From: Ochotona curzoniae
Lineage: Eukaryota; Chordata; Mammalia; Lagomorpha; Ochotonidae
DNA: 64,000 bases
Assembly (NCBI RefSeq): GCF_017591425.1
Contig: NW_024467121.1
Location: 22,022,707-22,086,706 of the forward strand
Reading direction: 5' to 3'
Below, in pieces: positions 12,771 through 22,980 of the stretch (the first letter of the stretch is position 1; each line of letters begins with the position of its first letter). Under the pieces are notes generated by a model. That model was not told the DNA's origin and did no database searches. It was given only the letters and a program-made list of their open reading frames with translations. A program made the translations under genes and the position numbers.

Positions 12771-14279
12771 GATGTCACACATGGTAGCATCCTAACTTGA
12801 TAAGGTAACTCTTGGTGTCCTTCAACTATTTATCAAAAAGTCGATGGGCACATACAAAATGTACATGTGTAAGAGTGGGTTTTGGTGGGAGGCAAGCTGG
12901 TGACCACACCCTAAGAGAGAGGCCATACATGGGAAGTTAAATTCCCGGCAGCTGTTCCTACATGGTCTCCGACTGGAGGAGACCCCAGGCCCCGTGTTGG
13001 GCTGCTGCAGAAGTCGGTGCAGCAAGACGGTAACTCCCCCAAAAGCTAAGCTCCCTGATGACTGATGTCCTGAGTCAGTTTCCAACCAGAAAACCAAAGG
13101 TTACTCACCCTTGGAAATCCACAAGCTAACAGCTGTGCCTGAAGTGATATAGTTCAGACTCCCAACTAAAAATGAATGACAAATGGCAGACTTAAAGGAT
13201 TGGCAGCCTTCTGGGTTCAGAAACCTGCAAGAATATTGGCAATGAATCCCTGTTACCCAAAGGTTGTGGAGGCCAGATGTGGGTCCAGAGGTGGAGGGCT
13301 GTCCTGCAAAAGGTGTTAGGGTTGAGGAGCAGGGGGAGGCCCTGTTCCCCAAGGTTACTTATTTGCTAATGTTGAGGGATGCACAGAGTGAGAAGTGATC
13401 CATCTGAGAACAGCCTATGAGTCCCCCAAGCACCTGCACCCACGGGGATGGCATGCCCCAGCTCCCCACAGGCCTCCTGGGTGCCTCCCAGAGACACTGA
13501 GAAGATTCTTGGATCATGCTACACTATAATAGGCATAGAAAGCCCAGGCATTTGCTGCAATTTGAGAAAGGGCCTAAGTTTGTTTGTACCAAGACTTGGA
13601 AATGCATCCTCAGTAGACACTGGGTTCTGGGATGTCAGTATAAAGAACCACACTGTCCCTTGAGATGCTAGGGTTGAGGGAGCCAACCTCGGCCCTTGTT
13701 GGCATGGAGGCTCTGGGCATGGGAGAACTGCACTTGTTGCTTTTGCTTTGAAGCAGGGATTCAGAACAAAAGAAAAGACATGTATACTCTAGTAGCTTTC
13801 TTGCTCTGGACTGACAATGCTGGTGCCCCTGTACTTTGATAACACATGCCCACGCAGGTGTAATGGGGGAAAGCCACTGCTCTCATCAAGTCCCAAAACC
13901 AGGAGATAGGTATTTGGCTCCACTAAACTGGTTCAGGCTGCCAATCCAGAATCTTTGGAATAAAAACAATTGGGAGAAAGGTCTATGAGAACCATGAAAC
14001 CCCTGGATTTGTGGAGAAAGGAGAGAAGGAACAGCCAGTTGGCCAACCCGTGAGGAGAAAGTGGGTCCCAGAGGAGTCTGCATCCCTTCCAGCTGCAGGC
14101 TGTCTCCTCTCCACACTGTGAAGCAGATTACCATGGTCAGCCCTCACAGTGTGCCTGACCTGTCACTGACAGGAGATGACACAGGGTGGAACCTGCTGCT
14201 CCAAGCTGTCTTTGGAGACACACACCGTCTGTGGCAACTAAGTCTCTACATTCCGTTTGAGTGGCCTTAACCAGAAGAG
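12771..14279. other. Downstream flank of KIF26B, no gene seen
   Basis: Unique sequence between a SINE fragment and the KIF26B polyadenylation region. Short frames only. Confidence 0.5.
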
Positions 14280-14298
14280 CCATAAAAGACAGTGGACA

Positions 14299-14304
14299 TT
14301 TATT
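14299..14304 (-). promoter_or_regulatory. KIF26B: Polyadenylation signal of KIF26B
   Basis: AATAAA on the minus strand, about 635 bases after the stop codon. It is the first clear AATAAA downstream of the stop, followed by a GT-rich stretch 70-85 bases later. Confidence 0.7.
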
Positions 14305-14663
14305 CAGATGCAGTACTGGATAGGAAATATCTCTACAAACACAACTTCTTTAGAAACAGCAAGTCAGAAACAGGATCAAACACCAAGAGAAAAACGAGCT
14401 GTAAATACATCTCAAAAATGTGTGTGATTTTTTTGTTTTGTTTTGTTGTTTTCATCTTGACTAGCACCATCTGTACATGAGAAAAGTATGAACATAAATG
14501 TTTGGATAATCATAAAGATTTGCAAGGCACTTAATCAATCATTCTGGGGAGTCTGGTTTCTTTTTTGTTTCGTTTTTCTTCCCGCTTTCCACAGCAATCC
14601 TACCACCCTCCCCTTTCCTCCCAGAAGCAAGACAAGTGAGCTCCTTTTTTTGCTAGCAGTTCT

Positions 14664-14671
14664 TATGTACA
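14664..14671 (-). promoter_or_regulatory. Candidate Pumilio response element in the 3' UTR
   Basis: TGTACATA on the transcript fits the UGUANAUA consensus exactly. It lies about 270 bases after the stop codon in the KIF26B 3' UTR. Such an octamer also occurs by chance, so function is not shown. Confidence 0.35.
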
Positions 14672-14939
14672 GACAAGTTCTCTGGAGTTCCACGAAGTGT
14701 TTGTTCAGTCTTGGGGGGGAGTTGGGGGCTTCCACGTCCCTTGGGCTTCCCGTCATCCTCTCCTTCTCTGCGTGTTTAGTGTTTGCAGCTTTCCTACAGG
14801 AAACGAAAGAAACTTGGCCTTTCCGCGCCACTCACTCCACACTTGCCACCGACCTTCATTCTCATTCCATAGTCTCTGAGCGCCATCAGTGCCGGGGAAG
14901 GGTGCTGGCCCATGAGTGCCAGGCAGCACCAGGCTGTCT

Positions 14940-15088
14940 TTACCGGCGCCTGGAGGTAATGTCAAAGCAGGTGATCATCATGAGATGGGCCTTGCAGAAG
15001 TTGACGCGGCTCTCCAGGCGCTCCGTCACGCACTCGAGTGCCTCCAGGTATTCCAGGGAATCCAGCTCCAACACCTGTTCCAGGTCGA
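14940..15088 (-). CDS. KIF26B: KIF26B terminal coding exon with stop codon
   Basis: This exon completes the split Phe codon (T|TC), then encodes 48 residues and a TAA stop at 14,940-14,942. The acceptor is CTCTTTTTGCAG, a strong pyrimidine tract. The product starts [20 protein letters not shown], continues [18 protein letters not shown] and ends [10 protein letters not shown]. Alternating acidic and leucine positions make the first half a likely amphipathic helix, and the last residues form a basic tip. In length and content this is the standard vertebrate KIF26B C-terminus, so the protein is not truncated here. The same exon continues into the 3' UTR. Confidence 0.96.
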
Positions 15089-17730
15089 CTGCAAAAAGAG
15101 GAGGACCCGGATGGGGGTGTGGGACAAGTATGGGAGGGACGGTCCTCTCCCACCCCACCCGCTCACCCAGACCGCCCCTGAGGCCTGCAGGAGGCAGCCT
15201 TGCCTGTTCTCTTCGGCCTGACCTTCAGCATGTCTGCTGCCCACCACCTGCTGCGGCCATCTCTATTGCAGAGTTTGTGAAATTATTCCTCACTCTACGT
15301 AAAGCGTGTTGCTCTTCAGGCTGCATTTTTTGAGGGGTCTTGCCCAAGTGAGATGTCATACCTCTGTCTTCTCACATGGAAGTGGTTCTGCCCTGCACAC
15401 CTCAGTAAGAAATCTGACCTCCTTGCCTCGGTGCTGCCTTGTGCAGCCTTGCCTCCTCACGGCTTGCTCAGGAAGCAGGACGATGATGATGAGAAACTAA
15501 CTCAGTGCGAAGAAGGAAGACTGCTTGCTTCCGAAGACACAGGGGCTGGACACCATGCCTTCATGCTCAGCATCCCTGACGATGGGAGTCCCAAGAGCTC
15601 AGTTACAAGGGGTCCAAGGCTGCTGCAGCCACCTAACTTTCAGGAGACACAGGAGGCTCCCCATCAGGGATAGGTTCACAGGTCACCTTGAACCAATCCT
15701 AGGAATCCAAGTGCACCCCAAGTACACAGCTATCTGTGCCCATTACCCAGAGAGAACAGGTGGCCAGCAGCCTCTTGGATTCTACCCACACCTGGTATGT
15801 GTGTGTTTTTTCCCAGTTCATCTTAAATAAGTGTGCCTTCCCTTTTTCACATAGCCTTTCTGTTTGTTCCCTCTCTCCTGATCGTCAGAAAATCCCAGAT
15901 TCTTGACAAGTCCAAAGGCAAGAATGACAGCCTGGGAAACGCCGCTACAACTTCCTAAGATGAAGGTAATTTTCCAGTGCTTTGGGCATCTGGCTCTCCA
16001 ATAAAATGCATTCTTAATGAGAATAGCATAAACTAAGGGGAATGTGCCCCTGGGGCTGCCCTGGGATCCTGAGCTGTCAGGGGCTCATGTAAGATGAGAC
16101 AAGGGTGTCCGTAGTGGTAGGGAACTGAACGGCAGGCCTGGGTTTATGCCGTGGCCAGCTCTTAGCTGGTGGCCTCATCCCCTGCTTGTCTACTGTACTC
16201 ATGCCTTGGGTGCAGACGACCTCAAAGGCAGAATTCACACCTTTGCCCAGATCTCTCAAGAGACTCTGACATGCCAATCATCACACCAGTGGGCACAAAG
16301 GCAATACTGGCCACAAACACCTACAAAGCCTCTTCAGGGGAGATGGGATGAAATGGTGTTTACTTTGACATAAACATCTCTGAAATCTACACGTGGCTCT
16401 GTTGCAGTACACATTTTCCATGAATTTTGTTTAATAGTTCTTGGCCTAGATTTCAGCAGCGTGGCTTGTGTTTCTGCATAGGAATGAGCTGATCTTTCAA
16501 CTTACTTGCCATGAGTGTGCTGAAGTGCCCTCCTGCTAACCTGAACTCCGGGACAGCTGCACTAACGACAACCAGACGCTGAGCTCCCATCATGGCCAAG
16601 AACCATGGTAAGCACCTCTTCAACGGCACCATTTCTGTTCTGCCGTGTGAACTAGGCAGTGCTACTCTTTCTGTGTTAGAATTAAGGAAAGGAAGGCTCA
16701 GAGAGGTCAAGCATCTTAACCAAGATCACAGAGCTGCCAGGTGGGAAAGCCAGCAACCAGAACAGGTCTATATGACTGAGTGTTACGAGGCATGCGGCAG
16801 CAATCCGCAGCAAGATGCTCCCCAGGCTGGCTCCAGTCACACGACTGAACCATCAGGGTCTCAGCTGAGATGGCATGGCTGCACACTATTCCAAGGAGCA
16901 GGGCCCAGGTGGGAGGATGAGAACCCCCTGCCATTTTCTCTTCTACCCAGCATCCTCCCTGAATCCACCTGTGCACTCTGTACGGTGACAAGGAACAGAT
17001 GACCAGATGTGGTAGGGGACTGCAGGGGGGCAGCACTGGCCGAGGGAGGGAGGGAGGAAAGGAGAGACCTTTGGCAGGGATGGCTTGGATTCCATGTTTA
17101 ATGGCTACCAGCATCGACTCCCGTGTCATTGCAGTGGCTGGGATGGGATTTCAGCTTTATTTTTTTTTTTAGAAATGGAATGGTTAGGAACAAATAAATA
17201 ATAGACAACTGAATCTGTCTTTCTGGGAGAAGAAAATTGTCCTGAATTATTAGCAGGCAGTTACTGTCATCCTGGACTTTCTAGTAAATGGAAATAATAC
17301 CGTGGCTGTTATCATCCTCCCTTGGAAAAAAAAAATTTCTCTTGCTTTTTCTGCCTTCCCCAGGAGGCTTTCCTAGGATTGTGCCTTCTATGCAATTAGG
17401 AGCTTTCTAAAGTCAAGGTCTATTTCAGGGGAGATGAGCAGGGTGATTTTCTGGGCAAGGATCAGATTTCTAACAGAACTGAGTGGTCTTCAGCTGCATG
17501 TAAGATGGGTGGTGGCAGGGGTAGTCTCACTTTCAGGTGCTTTGGACTAAGACACACCAGAAATCACCCCCTAGTAGCCATAGCTGGCCCTCTTCTTTAC
17601 TGACCCCCCAGGCCTTCTGTCTTCCCCCAGGAGAGCAGGCCTGCTCCCTCCCTGTGTCACTGGGGGCATGGCCGCTGGGACAGGGACCCGAGGCAGGTGC
17701 CTGGCCAGGCAGCCCCAGCAGGACCCTTAC
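15089..17730 (-). other. KIF26B: KIF26B intron (last)
   Basis: 2,642-bp phase-1 intron between the coiled-coil exon and the terminal exon. Mostly unique sequence with a MIR-like piece near 16,600-16,785 and a T run at 17,160-17,172. No additional exon recognised. Confidence 0.85.
16600..16785 (-). repeat. MIR SINE
   Basis: The blocks AAGGCTCAGAGAGGTCAAGC, ATCTTAACCAAGATCACAGA and GCTGCCAGGTGGGAAAGCCA are the complement of the conserved MIR core. It sits in the last KIF26B intron. Confidence 0.75.
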
Positions 17731-17881
17731 ATTCACTGAGCCACTTGTTGGGGTCCAGCATGAGGTACTGCTTGGTGGTCTCCAGCTCCTTCATCAGCCA
17801 CTCGTACTTGGCTCGGACCTCAGCGATCCTCTGCTGGCGATGCTCCAGGATTTTCAGCTTGGCATTGAAGCACACGACCTC
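17731..17881 (-). CDS. KIF26B: KIF26B coding exon, helical or coiled-coil segment
   Basis: This 151-bp exon encodes 50 codons plus the first base of a Phe codon. The acceptor is TGTCCCAG and the donor is GAAT|GTAAGG. The product, from [21 protein letters not shown] to [10 protein letters not shown], contains a heptad-like run of hydrophobic residues with many charged ones ([20 protein letters not shown], then [14 protein letters not shown]), which suggests a short coiled coil or helical bundle. This module is strongly conserved in vertebrate KIF26B and may serve in self-association or partner binding; that role is inference. The split Phe codon is completed by the next exon. Confidence 0.95.
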
Positions 17882-18291
17882 CTGGGACACAGGAAGAGCC
17901 ACGTGGTGGAGAGGAGCACCCCCCGCAACTCCCACTCCTCGGCCCCGGTGCCCACCCACTTCTCAAAAGGCAACACTCATGGGGCCCACTCCAGGAGGAG
18001 GGGAGGACCTTGGCGGTCTCAGCCAAACCTCTACCAGGACAGACTAATCAACTCAGGCCACCCAGCCACTGGCAGAGGCCCCCTCCAGGCATTTCCTCCA
18101 GCTAAGAAGGCAGACGTTGTTCCCCACTGGTCATAGGATGGTCTGTGACCCACGGTTGCAAACCTCATAACTAAGCACACTAGTGCCCCCGTTCTCTAAG
18201 TCCAGATGCACCGCCTCTCGGGCACCTCTACCGGATGCCACATCACCCACCTGGAAGCCCCTGAGTACAAGCCACCTCCGCAGGGCCTCAC
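17882..18291 (-). other. KIF26B: KIF26B short intron (410 bp)
   Basis: Phase-0 intron, GTGAGG to CCCAG, GC-rich and repeat-free. Confidence 0.9.
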
Positions 18292-18494
18292 CTTGCTGGC
18301 ACCCCCTCGTCGTCGCTGTAGCCGCTCCACGTCATCAATTTCGTAGACTTTGATCTCAAAGGGTTCCCCAAGACCTCTCTGGGTGTTCCGCAAGGGGCCA
18401 TCCACCCAACGGACTCCAGTGCTGCTGGCAGGCTTTCTCACAGGTGAGGTGGTGTCCAGGGACAGGGCTGGGATGAGCCTCCGCCGTTGAGCAC
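18292..18494 (-). CDS. KIF26B: KIF26B coding exon, conserved C-terminal region
   Basis: This 203-bp exon begins two bases into a codon (completing Gly) and encodes 67 full codons, ending in phase 0. The acceptor is CTCTAG after a pyrimidine tract, and the donor is AAG|GTGAGG. The product starts [14 protein letters not shown], passes through [19 protein letters not shown] and ends [23 protein letters not shown]. The sequence is more ordered than the tail before it, and the [15 protein letters not shown] stretch looks like a strand followed by the start of an amphipathic helix. It matches the C-terminal region of vertebrate KIF26B closely. It sits only 410 bp from the next exon. Confidence 0.95.
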
Positions 18495-19300
18495 CTAGAG
18501 ACGGAAGGAAGCCCAAGGGTCAGCTTGGGGGATTTCCATCTTTCAATCTTGTTTGGAGGTGAGTGGACCAGAGAGCACAGTGTGCGATCCACTTTTCCCC
18601 CTGCCCATATCCTTCCCCTTTCCACCTCAGCGTTCACCCCCGAACCTCCAGCTACAACTCTGTGCTGTTCTCAGGAGCCACCAGGACACGCAGCCCTGAA
18701 GCCCAGCCCCACACACCAGCCTGTCCTTCCACAAGCTTCACGCAGGGACGGGACCAGGTCCCAGAGCTGCTAAATGTAATTGCCAAAGGAGTTTCAGAAG
18801 GCACCCTGTGTTCCTGGTGGCAGCTGACACACCTGCTGGTTTATGACAACAAGGACTGAGAGTCACCCACAGCTACCAGGCACCTGTCCTTCCTCCACAA
18901 AGGACTCCTGGAGCTCCAGCAGGGCATACCACTCTCCCCCAACAGAGCTTGCACTCTTGGAGTCCCTGAGGCAGAGCAACAGGGCTCAGGTGGAAGTGGT
19001 GTGTGCACCTGCTAGCAACTAAGGAGTGTCCCTCACAGGGATGGCCTGTCTTCCTCTCCCTTCCTGCTGTGTCCAGGGTGAACTGCCAGCCCTGGGACAA
19101 CTGGTAACCAAAAGCAGCACAGAAAGAGCCTTGCTTACAGGGACCCCACAGACTTCAAGATGAGAATCAGTCCCTCTTGGTGGGGAGACTTCCTGGCACT
19201 CACCAAGCGTACCCCAACGTGCACGCAGTATCTCATCTCACCATCACAGGTGTGGAGACTAAGAATGTAAGTAACCTGTCCAAGGACTCTCTGTAGTTCT

Positions 19301-19376
19301 CCCTTCTTTTTCTTTTCCTTCCTTCCTTCCTCTCTCCCCTCCCCTTCTTTCCCTTCCCTTTCTTTCCTTCCTTTTT
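19301..19376. repeat. TTCC-rich pyrimidine tract
   Basis: Almost pure C/T sequence built of imperfect CTTC/TTCC units; on the KIF26B transcript it is purine-rich. Confidence 0.9.
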
Positions 19377-20079
19377 AAAAATACACTGTCCCTTTTTTCT
19401 GCCATTTTTCCCCTTAATATCAGATAACTTCTTCTCCATGGGAAGAGCAATGGTTAGAGTCACAGAACCCAGTGCACATTCAAGGCTCACTTAGCAGCTG
19501 TGGCCTTCAGATGGCCTGCCTCCAGAGCCCCACGATCTGCCCTGGGCCGTGAAGGCACACCCAAGTTCCCTGGGTTGGGGGGTGCCGTCTGGCATCTGCA
19601 GAGGCAGGTCTCTGAAGCGCCTTACCACGTGATCCATCGCCATGGCGTTGGCAGGGCCGGGGGTCCACTCAGGCACGCACTATCTGCCTGGATCTCACAT
19701 AGTGCTGGTGATCCTCAGCCCTACCCAGCACAGCAGCATCCCCTCCGTTGTCATGGGCACGACTCTGCTCTCAGGTGCTTACAGAGTCAGGCACTTATAG
19801 CAATTCGTAAAAATTCCTTTATTTATGGCATTTTGGGTTACCATATAAAGCTTATGCCTTTTAATGGGACTTTGTGCATATTTCAACACTAGCAACTGAT
19901 CAAACCAGCCAACCAGCCTTTCCAATTTCCTGGGTTTGCAGCCAACTACTCTGCTCTCCTACTTCCCTCCAGAGCGTGTGATACGCCATGGTGCACTATG
20001 TTCACCCCCTGGAGCTGGGGAGCACTTCTGACTGTGTTTTGGAACCTGTTCTGTAGCCTCCTATACTCCCCTCCCCGTG

Positions 20080-20380
20080 CTCCCTGGCCTCTAGTAATCA
20101 CCATTTTCAATTCAGGGACATCACATTTGAGTGAGAAAGTGCAGAATCTGTCTTTCTGGGTCTGAGTTATTTCATGTTGTGTGATGATCTCTGTTTTGCT
20201 GCAAATAGCAGGATTTCAAGTTGCTCTTTTTTTAATGACTGAATAACATCCCAGTGTATGTATATGCCCATTTCCCCACCCACCTTCATCCACTGATGAG
20301 GACCTAGTTTGGTACCCTAACCTGGCTACTGTGAGCAGTGCTGCAGTGCCCATGGGGTAGAGGTGTCTTTCAAGTGCTGG
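20080..20380 (-). repeat. L1 3' end fragment, reverse
   Basis: GAGTTATTTCATGTTGTGTG, AATGACTGAATAACATCCCA and CATCCACTGATGAGGAC are the complement of the conserved L1 3' terminal block. Diverged and non-coding. Confidence 0.75.
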
Positions 20381-20734
20381 CCCTGGCAATTAGTCACAAA
20401 TATTTGTGCAGCTCTCCATGAACTGAACCTGACATCCCTGGAGCCAGATTCACCCCAAGCAGCAGCCCCCAAGATGGGCCCATCAGTCAGCAACATTTAC
20501 TAAGCACCCATAAATGGGAAGACTGGCATTTGATGTTTGCAATGACAAAGGTAGAGCAAACTAGTCAGCCCTACCAGTACTTCTTACACACAGGGCAAAA
20601 TGGGAGATATCCAATGACAAGTGAACATACTTGCATGGCTCTAGATCTCAGGGTAAATGCTTTGAGCTTTTCCCTATTAAATGTGATTTTGCCTTGGGGG
20701 TCATATATACTCTAAGATTTATTTACTTGAGAGG

Positions 20735-21051
20735 CTGGTGCAGTGGCGTATCAGGCTAATCCTTTACCTGCAGTTCCACCATCCCATATAGTCACGGATT
20801 TGTCTTGTCCCAGCTGCTCCACTTCCAATTCCAGCTCCCTGCTTAGGGCCTGGGAAAGCGGTGGAGAATGGCTCAAGTCCTTAGATCCGTCTCCATATGG
20901 GAGACCTGGAGAAGGCTTTTGGTTTGGGATAGGCCCAGCTCAACCTATTGAGGCCATTTGGGAGTGCAACCAGTAGATGGAAGATCTGTCTGTCTTTCCT
21001 TCTCTCTGTAATTCTGTTTTTCAATTAAAAATAAACAAGTCTTTTAAAAAT
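20735..21051 (+). repeat. C-SINE inserted into an older reverse C-SINE
   Basis: Forward copy from GGCTGGTGCAGTGGCG to the tail ATTAAAAATAAACAAG. It is flanked by near-identical 19-bp copies of the host SINE's tail complement (20,716-20,734 and 21,052-21,070, 17 of 19 matching), so it landed inside the reverse SINE that follows. Confidence 0.85.
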
Positions 21052-21376
21052 GATTTATTGACTTGAAAGGCAGAGATAAAAAGGAAGGACACAGAGAGAT
21101 CTCCTAGCTGCTGGTTTACTTCCCAACTGGTCATAACAGCCAGGGCTAGGCTGAAGCCAGGATCCAGGAGAAGTCAGGGTCTCCTACATAAGTAGCAGGG
21201 GTCCAAACACTTGAGCTATCCTCCACTGCTTTTCTAGGCACATTAGCATGCAGCTGGACTGGAAATGGAAGAACTGAGACACAAACCAGCCCCCATATGG
21301 GATACCATCATGCAGGTGTCAGATTACAAGAAATCTGAGCTTGCTTTTAGGACTACACTACCAACAAACCAACAGC
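21052..21376 (-). repeat. C-SINE, reverse, older host copy
   Basis: Starts with TGATTTATTGACTTGAAAGG, the tail complement, and runs through CAGGGTCTCCTAC and CATATGGGATACCATCATGC. It forms a tail-to-tail inverted pair with the forward copy before it. Confidence 0.85.
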
Positions 21377-22511
21377 TAGTCAGTGAACTGATGGACAATT
21401 TCCAATGAAAACCTGCCCCAGTTCAGTGCTGGGTACCAAGCCCAGAAGAATAGGCCTTGCAGGAGCTCGTGAGCAGGCAGGTCAAGGCCTGTGTGCATCC
21501 CAGAGCCAATGTGCATCCCTGGCCTGGCTTCTCTTTAGACAGCTCTCACTCTGGCTGCTGCTGGTCACACAGATTCAGGTCTCCAGGTCTCGTGGTGGGG
21601 ATAAACATTCAGACCACAGTGCTCATCTAACCATCAGATTTCCCCATCTAACCAGAGAGAGAGAAGCAGAAGCTAATGAGGTAACACACCAGGCTCAGGG
21701 GGTAAATGTGAGGGACCGGAGAGTGTCAGGGGAGAGAACAGGTGGCAGTGACCTATGTGACACAGGAGGGATGCAGTGGTATTAGCAGGAGGCGCTTCGG
21801 CTCATGTAGCCATGGCATGGACGTGCGTGCACCAGTGTCCACGCACAGCGTCAGAATGGATGCACGCTCCCCACCTGGATGGGCCGTCATCACTCTGACA
21901 GTTGGAAGCCATGCACATTGTATGTCATTGATCATGCAGGGACTGTGCATGTACCCATGAAGTTAACTCAGAGCTTCTCCATTTCTTCACTAAGAATCTA
22001 GAGTAGAGGAAGGATGAGGGAGGAGGAGAGGCGATTCGGCATGGTGGGTGAAGTGGCTGCTTTCCATGATGCCATATCCTGTCTTCCTGTCTGAGTGCCT
22101 GGTCTGAGTCACCTCACTTCCAACACAACTTTGGAAGCACATGAGCCCCAGGAGGCAGCGTGGAACAGCTCCAGCACTCGGGGTCCTGTGGTCCTGTACC
22201 AAGTGGCTTTTCGTTTTTAACTTGTCTTATTTGAGGTTCTGCTCTGGAGTCTGCTGCTGAGACAGGGAGGTGAAGCTGACCAGGCACAGCCCAGGGGTAT
22301 TCAAGACCCAAGCACATACCACCAGGGAAACGATGGCTTCACAGAGCTACCTCTGCCCGCTTATCACCGTCTCCCAGAACTCCAGCTAGTGAATGGTAGG
22401 TCTACTGGAGTGGGTGCCCTTCCATAGGAGACTTCTAATGAGAACAGACCTTCCCAACAGCAGGTTGGGCTCCTCTGCAGGGCTGTGCTGACCATGCTGC
22501 GTGCATGCGTG

Positions 22512-22530
22512 CGTGTGTGTGTGTGTGTGT
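22512..22530. repeat. Short (GT)n microsatellite
   Basis: About nine GT units preceded by GCGTGCATGCGTGCGT-like alternation, a potential Z-DNA stretch. Confidence 0.85.
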
Positions 22531-22980
22531 CCTGCCCACAAGTGTGCTGGACTGGGGTAGGGGAAGGGCAGCTCTCACCGCTCAGTCAGTGTCCCTGAAG
22601 GCGGATACTATGCGACGTGTGGGCTGCAACCATGAGCCAGGAAGGAAGCGACCCTGTCTGGTGTCTGCTATGGCTCTAAGTAGCAGTACTGCGGCCTCAG
22701 ATGAAGGGGTTGTGTCCCACAGGTCTCCTGATGTACCAGGCCTTCACTGCCACCTTACGGCCAGGGCAATCACAGCCTCTGGCATAAGGAAACATCAGAG
22801 AGCAGGTCAGGAGCTTGACTGTAAAGCCCCCCAAAGACACCGCGGCTCACCATGCATCCTGATGGCTGCATGCAAGGAAGAGAGGCCAGGGCTCCGTTGC
22901 AGTTAGGGCAGCTATGCCCCCTGAGCCCTCTGTCCTGTGCCAGGAGGCTCTGGTGCTGCGGGGAGCAGGAAGGGACCTAC

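Larger units (their letters stand above)
14280..14939 (-). other. KIF26B: KIF26B 3' untranslated region (estimated end)
   Basis: Sequence from the stop codon to a canonical AATAAA at 14,299-14,304, with cleavage estimated about 20 bases further on. On the transcript it is A-rich in its second half, has no repeat insertion, and holds one Pumilio-type octamer (TGTACATA, 14,664-14,671). A GT-rich element (on the transcript GGTGTGTGTC, near 14,220) follows the estimated cleavage site, as expected for a polyadenylation signal. Longer isoforms using a more distal signal cannot be excluded. Confidence 0.75.
18495..22980 (-). other. KIF26B: KIF26B intron after the giant exon (4,486 bp)
   Basis: Phase-1 intron, GTAGGT to CTCTAG. 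Contents: a MIR-like trace near 19,215-19,295, a pyrimidine tract at 19,301-19,376, an antisense L1 end at 20,080-20,380, a nested inverted SINE pair at 20,716-21,376 and a GT microsatellite at 22,512-22,530. No extra exon recognised. Confidence 0.85.

Noticed and set aside
14488..15333. 281-codon open frame, plus strand
   Set aside because: It overlaps the KIF26B terminal exon and 3' UTR in antisense; coding constraint of the true exon explains it.
17537..18136. 199-codon open frame, plus strand
   Set aside because: Antisense shadow of exon 17,731-17,881 and its GC-rich flanks.
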